From Bradyrhizobium cenepequi (lineage in GTDB: Bacteria; Pseudomonadota; Alphaproteobacteria; Rhizobiales; Xanthobacteraceae): a stretch of DNA of 64,000 nt. Positions 8,343 to 15,194 of this stretch are shown piece by piece; within the stretch, counting starts at the first letter, position 1; the number at the start of each line of letters is the position of its first letter. The notes below the pieces were generated by a model that was not told where the DNA came from, ran no database searches, and was given only the letters and a program-made list of their open reading frames with translations. The stretch is from contig NZ_JAGKJI010000018.1 of assembly GCF_020329485.1 (NCBI RefSeq), positions 1 through 64,000 on the forward strand, in the 5' to 3' direction. Both the position numbers and the translations under genes were made by a program.

Positions 8343-8719
8343 GCTCGATTCCTCCAACCCGACTGTTCTGCGCAGCAGAACGTTGTTCTATTTTACTGCT
8401 ACCCCTTTACACTCACTTCCCGACCGAACTCAAGGGGATCGGCGACATCTGGTGAATGGTAGTCGAGCGAACCCTATAGGTATTTTCTCCGCGCGATCCG
8501 AGGGGGCGCGGGCATCATCACAATGACAGTCGGTATGAATCTGAGACGGGCAACGTGCCGAGGGAATTCTCGGTACTGCAGCAGAGAATGTCATCGCGGT
8601 TGGCCGCGCGGATAACGTCGAACGCAAGCGCGTGTATCGCAGCCGGCGTCAAAGCGGATTTCGATCAAGCTGCCCGAGCGCTCAATGCACCCGAGCAGCG
8701 GCCGTTTTGAACGCTAAAG
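8343..8719. other. Intergenic stretch without a confident gene
   Basis: No gene can be supported. The + strand has an open stretch ending at the TGA near 8710, with VPREFSVLQQRMSSRLAARIT and ADFDQAARALNAPEQRPF in frame, but no start codon with a ribosome site precedes it. It may be the tail of a decayed gene. The first part (8370-8410) is AT-rich and may hold the promoter of the minus-strand operon that starts at 8342. Confidence 0.35.
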
Positions 8720-8869
8720 TCACCCCCGCTGTTGCGGAGCTTCGTCGTCCCGTTGTGAGCTGACGTCATCGGCCGCCGGGAATATGGCGTCGTAGATCGC
8801 GCGCGCTTCTCTGATAAGCCGAGCCCGCTCAAGCTCAGACTTTGGAACAAATCGAACGACCTCACCCAT
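8720..8869 (-). CDS. Small conserved Bradyrhizobium-type protein (49 residues)
   Basis: ATG at 8869 preceded by GGAG. The product starts MGEVVRFVPKSELERARLIR, continues EARAIYDAIFPAADDVSSQ and ends QQRG. I recognise this as a small hypothetical protein repeated across Bradyrhizobium genomes (MGEIVRFVPKSE...). It is amphipathic and charged, without signal or membrane segments. It is isolated, so neighbours give no functional hint. The function is unknown. Confidence 0.7.
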   Translation of the reverse strand: MGEVVRFVPKSELERARLIREARAIYDAIFPAADDVSSQRDDEAPQQRG

Positions 8870-9058
8870 ATGCGGCTCCAAGCAAGATCGGGGCAATCCC
8901 CTCTTAAATGACGGATATCATCTCAAATAAATGGTGAAGCCTGCCTGGATCGACATCCGATATGTCCCGATGCGGGCATAAAAAGGTCGTGAAAGCGCGT
9001 GAGAGAGGGAACCGACAGTCCGTGACCATCGCCGCATTGCCTGCGCAGCGCAGCCGCG

Positions 9059-9166
9059 CATGGCGAGCACGAGAAGCGGAACGGCGGCCAGCACGATGCG
9101 AACTGGCCGGACTGGTACGCCGAATACATCGTCAATGAACAGGCCGGCAAACCGCTGCCATCATAG
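9059..9166 (+). pseudogene. C-terminal remnant of a VOC (glyoxalase-like) protein
   Basis: In one frame the + strand reads HGEHEKRNGGQHDANWPDW followed by YAEYIVNEQAGKPLPS and a stop. The HDANWPDWYAEY and EQAGKPLP elements are the usual end of small VOC-superfamily proteins in rhizobia. There is no start codon, and the upstream frame is closed by a stop about 12 codons earlier, so only about 36 codons survive. I infer a deletion remnant. A pair of strong hairpins follows directly, as expected for the end of a former gene. Confidence 0.5.
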
Positions 9167-9171
9167 TGGCG

Positions 9172-9238
9172 GCGCTGCCCGTAGAGAGGCAGCGCGTCGG
9201 CCAGTCACAGCCCCATGAACCGGAGCGGCGACTGGCCG
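9172..9238. terminator. Two hairpins at the convergent ends of the VOC remnant and the MHS transporter gene
   Basis: GCGCTGCC (9172-9179) pairs perfectly with GGCAGCGC (9188-9195) around an 8-base loop. CGGCCAGTC (9198-9206) pairs perfectly with GACTGGCCG (9230-9238). Neither is followed by a clear T run, so they may end transcription weakly or protect the 3' end of the transporter mRNA coming from the other strand (stop at 9259). Confidence 0.5.
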
Positions 9239-9258
9239 CGGAGTGGCTGCGCTGCCCC

Positions 9259-10608
9259 TCAGGCCCGCTGCGGCATCGCCACGGGCAAGTCGTGCTGCAC
9301 GACGGGCTCGTCGGCGGCGATGTCCTCCCGATAGGTCTCAGGCCCGATCCAGATCGCGATCACCGTACACAGCGACAGGAACATCGCGTAGCAGGCGACC
9401 GGCCACCAGCTGCCGTAAGCGGCGACCAGCGCCGTTGCGACGAACGGCGCCGGACCGCCGGCGAGCAGCGAGCCGAGCTCGCGCGCAAACGCGAATCCGG
9501 CAAAGCGCCGCTGCGGCGGGAACAGCTCGGCGAAATACGCAGCTTGCGGTCCAAACATCGCGGCCGTCACCACGGCGCGGGCCAGGATGAAGGCCACCGC
9601 GATCCAGATCCATTCCTTGGTCCCGACCATCCAGAAGAACGGGAAAGCCAGCGCCACGCCCGCGAGTGCGCCAAACAGATAGACCGGCCGCCGTCCGATG
9701 CGATCCGACAGCGCCGCGAAGCCGAGGATCGCAAACAGTTCGATGGTGAATGCGAGCATCAGCGCGCTCAGCGCCTCCGATTTCGGTACGCCCACCGTCG
9801 TGATGACATAGCTGAGCCCGAACACGGGGAAGAAATAGCCGAGCCCGTTCTCGGCCATCCGCGCTCCCAGCACGACCAGGAAGTTGCGCGGATGCTGGCG
9901 CAGCGCCTCCATGGCCGGGTTGCGCTCGACCTTCCCGCGCGCGACGACGGCCTCGGTAAAGACAGGTGTTTCCGCCACGCGCAGGCGGACGAAGAGGCCG
10001 ACCAGAATCAACAGGAAGCTCGCCAGGAACGGCAGGCGCCAGCCCCAGCTCAGCATCGCCTCGCGCGGCAGCATGGTCACAAGCGCAAAGGCGCCGGCGG
10101 CAAGCAGATTGCCGACCGACACGCCGAGCGGCGCGAAGCCGCCCCAAAAGCCGCGATGCCTGCGTGGTGCGTTCTCCACGAGATAGATCACGGCGCCGCC
10201 ATATTCGGCTCCGGCACCGAGGCCCTGTACCACGCGCATCGCGACCAACAGCAATGGCGCCCAGATCCCGATCTGCGCGTAGGTCGGCAACAGGCCGATC
10301 GCGGTGGTGCCGACGCCGATCATCAAGAGCGTTGCAACCAGCACCGGCTTGCGGCCATAGCGATCGCCCATGATGCCAAAAATGATGCCGCCCAAGGGGC
10401 GCACCACGAAGCCGACGCCGAAGGTCAGGAACGCCAGCAGCGTTCCGACGACGGGATCGCTCTTGGGGAAGAACAGCTCGGCGAACACCAGCGCGGCCGC
10501 GGTGCCGTAGAGGAAGAAGTCATACCATTCGAGCGCGGAGCCGACGCTCGCAGCAAGGATCACACGTAAACGCGATTGGCCGGCGCCGCCGGCCTTGAGC
10601 TCGGTCAT
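9259..10608 (-). CDS. MFS transporter, metabolite:H+ symporter (MHS) type
   Basis: 449 residues with about twelve hydrophobic segments. SALEWYDFFLYGTAAALVF near the start and the loop GDRYGRKPVLV (the MFS G-x3-D-R-x-G-R signature) are typical of the MHS subfamily (ProP, KgtP, ShiA), as is the VQGLGAGAEYGGA helix. These carriers import organic acids or betaines with protons. It lies downstream of the dioxygenase-like gene on the same strand and probably belongs to the LacI-controlled unit, importing that enzyme's substrate. Specificity cannot be read from the sequence. Confidence 0.9.
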   Translation of the reverse strand: MTELKAGGAGQSRLRVILAASVGSALEWYDFFLYGTAAALVFAELFFPKSDPVVGTLLAFLTFGVGFVVRPLGGIIFGIMGDRYGRKPVLVATLLMIGVGTTAIGLLPTYAQIGIWAPLLLVAMRVVQGLGAGAEYGGAVIYLVENAPRRHRGFWGGFAPLGVSVGNLLAAGAFALVTMLPREAMLSWGWRLPFLASFLLILVGLFVRLRVAETPVFTEAVVARGKVERNPAMEALRQHPRNFLVVLGARMAENGLGYFFPVFGLSYVITTVGVPKSEALSALMLAFTIELFAILGFAALSDRIGRRPVYLFGALAGVALAFPFFWMVGTKEWIWIAVAFILARAVVTAAMFGPQAAYFAELFPPQRRFAGFAFARELGSLLAGGPAPFVATALVAAYGSWWPVACYAMFLSLCTVIAIWIGPETYREDIAADEPVVQHDLPVAMPQRA

Positions 10609-10652
10609 TGGTTTCCATCCCTGTTGGTTTGTTTATTGGTCGTCGCAAGCGC

Positions 10653-10684
10653 GAAGCCCGCGGGTGTTGCTCCCCGCGGGCTTC
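10653..10684 (-). terminator. Strong GC-rich hairpin between the dioxygenase and MHS genes
   Basis: GAAGCCCGCGGG (10653-10664) pairs perfectly with CCCGCGGGCTTC (10673-10684) around an 8-base loop, 12 bp in all. It starts 12 bases after the dioxygenase stop codon on the minus strand. No T tract follows, so it may only partly stop transcription and so lower expression of the transporter gene relative to the enzyme gene. Confidence 0.6.
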
Positions 10685-10695
10685 GTCGGAATTCT

Positions 10696-11568
10696 TCAGG
10701 CGGCGCGCGTGAAGTAGGTCTTCTTCGATGCGGACTGCGTTTCGTAGATCGAGCCCTGGCGCTTGGGCGGCGGCAGCGGCACGCGCACCGGAACGCTGGT
10801 CATGCGCGGCGCGACCACCGAGCCCCCGGCGAGCAGGCGGCTGTCGTACTCGGCAAAATCCTTCACGCCCATCAGCGGCCAGGCATCGCTCGCCGCGACT
10901 TCATAGAGCAGGAGGTTGCGCGGGCGGTTCGACGTGTTGGTGGCCGAGCCGTGCAGCGCGCGCACGTGATGGAACGACATGCTGCCGGCCTTGCCGATGC
11001 AGGGCACGGCACGCTTGATCTCGTCCTGAATCAGGTCGGGATCGATCAGCCCGGCGAAGCAGCCGTCCTCGCCGTGATGATTCCACATACTATCGCCGAC
11101 ATGCGAGCCGGGCGTCACCAGCATCGGCCCATTCTCCAGGTCGCAGTCGTCGAGCAGCACGCCGATCGCAAGGATGTCGTCATTGGTGTGGGGATAGAAC
11201 GCCCAGTCCTGGTGCCATTCGACCGGCGATCCGTACTGCGCGGACTTCATGTTGAGCTTGGAGCCGTGCAGGCGCAGGCCGGGTCCGATCAGCTTGGTGA
11301 GAATGGAGATGACGGGCTCGCTGCGCACGATCTGATCGAAAATCGGATGCACCTTGTGCGGCGCCTTGATGCGGCGGACCCGCGGATTATCAGGGGTGTG
11401 GCCGGGTTCGAGGTCATAGACGTCGGTGTGCTCGGTCACGTCAGCCGCGCCGGCGACCAGTTCGGCCAGCACCATGCGGATCCGCGCCAGAATATCCTTG
11501 TCGAGCACCTCAGGGACGACAATCACCCCGTCGCGCCGATAGGCTTGGACCATTTCGTCTGAAATCAT
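10696..11568 (-). CDS. Phytanoyl-CoA dioxygenase (PhyH)-family Fe(II)/2-oxoglutarate oxygenase
   Basis: 290 residues. H119 and D121 of WHQDW and H206 of HHVRALHGS form the two-His-one-Asp iron site, and R216 in SNRPRN fits the 2-oxoglutarate-binding arginine. The WHQDWAFYPHTN and ENGPMLVTPGSHVG segments are standard for the PhyH family, which hydroxylates small molecules using O2 and 2-oxoglutarate. It is cytoplasmic, with no signal. It is divergent from the LacI regulator, and the operators in the shared spacer suggest substrate induction. The substrate is not predictable. Confidence 0.87.
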   Translation of the reverse strand: MISDEMVQAYRRDGVIVVPEVLDKDILARIRMVLAELVAGAADVTEHTDVYDLEPGHTPDNPRVRRIKAPHKVHPIFDQIVRSEPVISILTKLIGPGLRLHGSKLNMKSAQYGSPVEWHQDWAFYPHTNDDILAIGVLLDDCDLENGPMLVTPGSHVGDSMWNHHGEDGCFAGLIDPDLIQDEIKRAVPCIGKAGSMSFHHVRALHGSATNTSNRPRNLLLYEVAASDAWPLMGVKDFAEYDSRLLAGGSVVAPRMTSVPVRVPLPPPKRQGSIYETQSASKKTYFTRAA

Positions 11569-11589
11569 GCGGCGGTTCCTCCTTTATTA

Positions 11590-11646
11590 TGCTAGCGCTA
11601 TCACGGCCATATGTTAGCGCTATCATTGAGAATGCTAGCGCTGTCA
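11590..11646. promoter_or_regulatory. Three tandem LacI-type operators
   Basis: Three 14-base near-palindromes centred on AGCGCT: TGCTAGCGCTATCA (11590-11603), TGTTAGCGCTATCA (11612-11625) and TGCTAGCGCTGTCA (11633-11646). The starts are 22 and 21 bases apart, close to two helical turns each, so regulators would bind on the same face of the DNA. The central GCGC step and flanking A/T are typical for LacI/GalR sites. They lie between the divergent dioxygenase and LacI genes and should control both. Confidence 0.85.
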
Positions 11647-11679
11647 CTATGGATGCGCAATCCGGAATCGTGCAGATTC

Positions 11680-12699
11680 ATGACCGCCATGAGTTCCCAG
11701 TTGACCGAGACCGAAACCAGTTCCAGCCAGATCGCCCCGACGCTGTCGGCGGTGGCCAAACGCGCCGGTGTTTCATCGATCACCGTGAGCCGCGTGGTCC
11801 GGCTGCCGGAGCTGGTCGCGCCGGAGACCCGCGCCAGGGTCGAAAAGGCAATGCGGGAACTTGGCTACGTGCCGAACCTGGTCGCCGGAGCGCTTGCGAG
11901 CGCGAAGACCAATTCGGTCGGCGTGCTGGTGCCGACGATCGCGAACTCGATCTTTGCCGACACCGTGCAGGGTCTCTCCGACAAGCTCGAGCCGCTCGGC
12001 TGTTCCGTGATCCTTGCGCAGTCGCGCTACGATGCGGCGCGCGAGGACCGCATGCTCGCGGCGCTGCTGTCGCGGCGGCCGGAGGCGATCATCATGGTCG
12101 GCTCGCCCGCGACTGAGGATGGCAAGCGCCTGCTGCGCCACGCGCGCATTCCGATCGTTGAGACCTGGGAGCTGCCGATCGATCCGATCGATGCCGTTGC
12201 GGGTTTCGATAATTATCAAGCCGGCGTGGCCGTCGCGCGCCACTTCGTCGCGGAGGGCCGTCAGCATCTCGCCTTCATCGGCGGCGACGACCCGCGCGGC
12301 ACACGGCGATGGCTCGGCTTCCACGACCACGCGCTGGCGTGCGGGCTATCGCCGCCGCGGCGGCTGATCCTCGAACGCAACGCCTCCGGCAGCGTCGCCG
12401 CGCACGCGAATTTGCCTGGCGTCGATGCCGTGTTCGCAGCCAATGACGCCCACGCCATCGGCTTCATGGCTGGCCTGCGCAAGGCGGGATTGCTGCGCGA
12501 CGGCCCCGCCTCGGCGCAGCCGGTCGCGGTCATCGGCCTCGGCGATCTCGAGATGGGACGGCTGATCGCGCCGAGTCTCAGCACCATCAGCGTCCATGGC
12601 GATGCGATCGGCTGCACCGCGGCGACACTGACGCTTGAGCGCGGCGGCGAACGCCGCATCGATCTCGGCTTCGAGCTGGTGCTGCGCGACAGCGGCTAG
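11680..12699 (+). CDS. LacI-family transcriptional regulator
   Basis: 339 residues from ATG at 11680 (MTAMSSQLTETE). Longer starts (11653, 11611) would begin next to or inside the operators; ATG 11689 is also possible, and no start has a strong ribosome site. The helix-turn-helix and hinge helix (LSAVAKRAGVSSITVSRVVR, then RARVEKAMRELGYVPNLVA) span about 20-75. The rest is a type 1 periplasmic-binding-like ligand domain (VGVLVPTIANSIFADTVQGL; AVFAANDAHAIGFMAGL). It probably represses the divergent dioxygenase-transporter unit and itself. Confidence 0.9.
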   Translation: MTAMSSQLTETETSSSQIAPTLSAVAKRAGVSSITVSRVVRLPELVAPETRARVEKAMRELGYVPNLVAGALASAKTNSVGVLVPTIANSIFADTVQGLSDKLEPLGCSVILAQSRYDAAREDRMLAALLSRRPEAIIMVGSPATEDGKRLLRHARIPIVETWELPIDPIDAVAGFDNYQAGVAVARHFVAEGRQHLAFIGGDDPRGTRRWLGFHDHALACGLSPPRRLILERNASGSVAAHANLPGVDAVFAANDAHAIGFMAGLRKAGLLRDGPASAQPVAVIGLGDLEMGRLIAPSLSTISVHGDAIGCTAATLTLERGGERRIDLGFELVLRDSG

Positions 12700-12744
12700 C
12701 GCATGATGAGATGAGGTCGAGTTAGTGCCACGCCGGAGGTGCCT

Positions 12745-12872
12745 CACCTCTCCCCATCGGGGAGAGGTCGGATCGCATCGCAAGATGCGATCCGGGTGAG
12801 GGGATGAATTCCAACGAGGGAGTGTAACCCCTCACCCGGCGCTACGCGCCGACCTCTCCCTATGGGAGAGGT
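12745..12872. repeat. Intergenic double-hairpin palindromic repeat, family A, copy 2
   Basis: Contains ACCTCTCCCC/GGGGAGAGGT, then CGGATCGCAT/ATGCGATCCG, then GGTGAGGGG. After a 24-base spacer comes the inverted counterpart CCCCTCACCCGG...CCGACCTCTCCC/GGGAGAGG. The whole unit is a nested palindrome with a variable inner hairpin. Its right end overlaps the 3' end of the next minus-strand gene and supplies that gene's last codons and stop. Confidence 0.85.
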
Positions 12873-14098
12873 AAACAACTCTCGGCCCAGCGCGCCATCA
12901 ACGTGTTCGACGGCAAGGACTCGTCGACCAGCTTCTTCGCGGTCTCGACGCCGGCCACCGGAAGCTTCGCAGGATCGAGCAACCCGATCTGCACCAGTAC
13001 CGAGGCCTGATCCCAATAGATATGCTCATTGTAGAGCTTGTCGCCGCGGAAGCGGACGATCGCGACCAGCGGGATCTCCACATATTTGCCGGTCGGCGGG
13101 ATGCCCGGCAGCATCCAGTCGATCTCGATGTCATGGGTGAAGCAGAACAGCATCTCGTCGACAATGCGGTCGGCACCAATGGTGCGCGAGATCGGCACCA
13201 GCTTGGTGTCCTGCGGGGTCTTCGGGATGAAATGGTTCTTGTAGAAGCGGAGCAGGTCGCGATAGCCGACGCCGCCCGTCATGGTCGGAATGTGGTTGAC
13301 ATAGGGCTCGGCGACCATGGTCTTCATGGTCTCCTCCGCCGAGCGCGTCACGAATTCGAGTTCGGTATGCCTGTCCCACAATGCGGAGAGATCGTACTGA
13401 GGCCCCAGCACCTTCCGGAACAGCGCGATCGAGCGCGTATGCGCCATCAGCGTCGCGGGCTTGTTGAAGCTCGCCCGCTCCGGCGCCGCGAACGCGTGGT
13501 CGCAACCGGGATAAAGATAGAATTCGACGTCGGGACGTCCCGCGAACGCCGCCTTGATCTGTTCGCGTGCTTCCGCCGGCGCAAAGCGGTCGAGCTCGGC
13601 GAAATGAAAGACCATCGGCGCCTTGATATTAGCGATCTCGCCAAGATTGCCCTCGATGCCGACGCCGTAATAGCTGACGGCGCAATCGACGTCGGTGCGC
13701 GCGGCGGCGAGATAAGCGAGCCTGCCGCCCAGGCAGAAGCCGAGCGCGCCGACCTTGCCCCTGCATTCGCGACGCGCGCGCAGGACCTTCAGCGCATCGC
13801 TCGCATCCTTGATCGACTGCTCGACATCGAAGCGCTGGTAGTAGCCCATCGCCTTGCCGAAATCGGCCTCGCTGTAGCCGAGCTCGACGCCCGGCTCCAT
13901 GCGCCAGAACAGATCCGGCGCGAGCACGACGTAGCCTTCCTCAGCGTAGTAGTCCGCCACCGCGCGCATCGAGGCATTGACACCGAAGATTTCCTGCAGC
14001 AGCAGGATGCCGGGACCGGAGCCCGAGGCGGGAACGGAGAGATATCCCCTGAAGCTGCCGCCGTCCGTTGCAGCGATGTCGATCCACTGTCCCGCCAT
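12860..14098 (-). CDS. Dienelactone hydrolase fused to a C-terminal NTF2-like (SnoaL-type) domain
   Basis: 412 residues from ATG at 14098 (MAGQWIDIAATDGGSF) with AGGAG nine bases upstream. Residues 1 to about 235 are a dienelactone hydrolase domain with E36, C122 (GFCLGG), D169 (AELDRFAP) and H200 (GCDHAFA). This is the full triad of carboxymethylenebutenolidases, which open dienelactones in chlorocatechol-type pathways or act on other lactones and esters. From about 255 to 400 there is an NTF2-like fold (YRDLLRFYKNHFIPKTPQDT, IPPTGKYVEIPLVAIVRFRGDK). The last residues (SCLPLP) and the stop lie in the adjacent repeat. The hydrolase call is firm; the role of the fused domain is unknown. Confidence 0.85.
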   Translation of the reverse strand: MAGQWIDIAATDGGSFRGYLSVPASGSGPGILLLQEIFGVNASMRAVADYYAEEGYVVLAPDLFWRMEPGVELGYSEADFGKAMGYYQRFDVEQSIKDASDALKVLRARRECRGKVGALGFCLGGRLAYLAAARTDVDCAVSYYGVGIEGNLGEIANIKAPMVFHFAELDRFAPAEAREQIKAAFAGRPDVEFYLYPGCDHAFAAPERASFNKPATLMAHTRSIALFRKVLGPQYDLSALWDRHTELEFVTRSAEETMKTMVAEPYVNHIPTMTGGVGYRDLLRFYKNHFIPKTPQDTKLVPISRTIGADRIVDEMLFCFTHDIEIDWMLPGIPPTGKYVEIPLVAIVRFRGDKLYNEHIYWDQASVLVQIGLLDPAKLPVAGVETAKKLVDESLPSNTLMARWAESCLPLP

Positions 14099-14150
14099 CG
14101 TTCGATCTCCTCTCGTCAGCATGATCGTTTGGGTGTCATGCTCGAAGCGT

Positions 14151-15089
14151 TCAATGCCGGCGATGACGCGATGAAGACTTTGGCGTGCGCTGCTCGCGCA
14201 ATGCATCGGCCGACAAAGAAACCACTTCGGAAATCTGCATAAGCTGCCTGGCTAGAGGGCTGGTCCTGCGCCAGACCATGCCGATGGTTCGCGAGGGTTG
14301 CGGATCCTTGAAGCGGGCGACGGATACCGATGCCGAACGCGTCTCCACCGCGACAGCCATTTCCGGGATGAAGGTGACGCCGATGCCGGCGCCGACCATC
14401 TGAACGAGGGTGGACAGCGAGCTCGCTTCCAGCACTTCCCGCGGCGGCGCCGACTGCATGTTGCAGAACGACAGCGCCTGATCGCGAAAGCAATGTCCCT
14501 CCTCCAAGAGGAGAAGCTTCATTTCGCGCAGCGCCTCGCTGCTCGGGACCGGCGTTCCCTCATCCTCGCCCGGCCGCACCAAAAGGAAATTCTCCGTGAA
14601 CAGCGCGACCTCGGTCAGCGAGGGCTCGGATACCGGCAGGGCGACAATGGCCGTGTCGAGCCGGCCTTCGCCAAGCTCCTTGATCAGCTTCGGCGTCACC
14701 GTCTCACGGACGTGAATGTCGAGTTCGGGATGGATCTGGGTGAGATTGCCGATCACCTTGGGCAGCAGATAGGGCGCGATCGTCGGGATCATGCCGATGC
14801 GGAGCCGGCCGACGAGCTGGTCCCGCGACGCGCGCGCGAAATCGCCGAGTTCATCGACCGAGCGCAGGATTTCGCGGACACGCTGGGCGAGTTCTTCGCC
14901 GAACTTCGTCAGCACGACCTGTCGTGCGCTGCGCTCGAACAGCACGCCGCCGAGCGCTTCTTCCAGCTCCTTGATCTGCATCGACAACGCTGGCTGCGTG
15001 ATGGCGCATGCCTCCGCTGCGCGACCGAAATGGCCGTGACGCGCCACCGCGTCAAAATAGCGAAGCTGTCGGAGGGTAAACTGGATCAT
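14151..15089 (-). CDS. oxyR: Hydrogen peroxide-inducible activator OxyR (LysR family)
   Basis: 312 residues. The LysR helix-turn-helix is at the start (LRQLRYFDAVARHGHFGRAA). In the effector domain, C200 (EEGHCFRDQ) and C209 (SFCNM) correspond to the peroxide-sensing disulfide pair C199/C208 of E. coli OxyR, with the surrounding H-C-F-R-D-Q context conserved. It is divergent from katG with about 105 bases between the starts, the classical arrangement in which oxidised OxyR activates katG and controls its own gene. Confidence 0.93.
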   Translation of the reverse strand: MIQFTLRQLRYFDAVARHGHFGRAAEACAITQPALSMQIKELEEALGGVLFERSARQVVLTKFGEELAQRVREILRSVDELGDFARASRDQLVGRLRIGMIPTIAPYLLPKVIGNLTQIHPELDIHVRETVTPKLIKELGEGRLDTAIVALPVSEPSLTEVALFTENFLLVRPGEDEGTPVPSSEALREMKLLLLEEGHCFRDQALSFCNMQSAPPREVLEASSLSTLVQMVGAGIGVTFIPEMAVAVETRSASVSVARFKDPQPSRTIGMVWRRTSPLARQLMQISEVVSLSADALREQRTPKSSSRHRRH

Positions 15090-15095
15090 CAGAAT

Positions 15096-15123
15096 ATCTT
15101 ATCGCAACAATCACGAAAGTCAA
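15096..15123 (-). promoter_or_regulatory. Sigma70-like promoter of oxyR, giving a very short leader
   Basis: On the minus strand TTGACT (-35, 15123-15118) and TAAGAT (-10, 15101-15096) are separated by 16 bases. The oxyR ATG begins at 15089, only 6 bases after the -10 box, so the transcript would start at or next to the A of ATG. No ribosome site precedes the ATG, which agrees with leaderless or near-leaderless translation. Confidence 0.6.
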
Positions 15124-15194
15124 TTTCACCTGATGATATCGATTGTTTAGACTTGTTCCAGACAACCCACCAGAAACTGCCGCAGGAGGCGATA

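Noticed and set aside
8477..8710. Open + strand stretch with VPREFSVLQQRMSSRLAARIT
   Set aside because: No start codon with a ribosome site and no family I recognise.
14298..15194. 299-codon N-terminal extension of KatG
   Set aside because: The frame is open but overlaps oxyR, is unlike any catalase-peroxidase, and a strong ribosome site stands before ATG 15195.
15090..15194. OxyR binding site in the oxyR-katG spacer
   Set aside because: A site must exist there functionally, but I could not align the ATAG-N7-CTAT pattern convincingly, so none is annotated.
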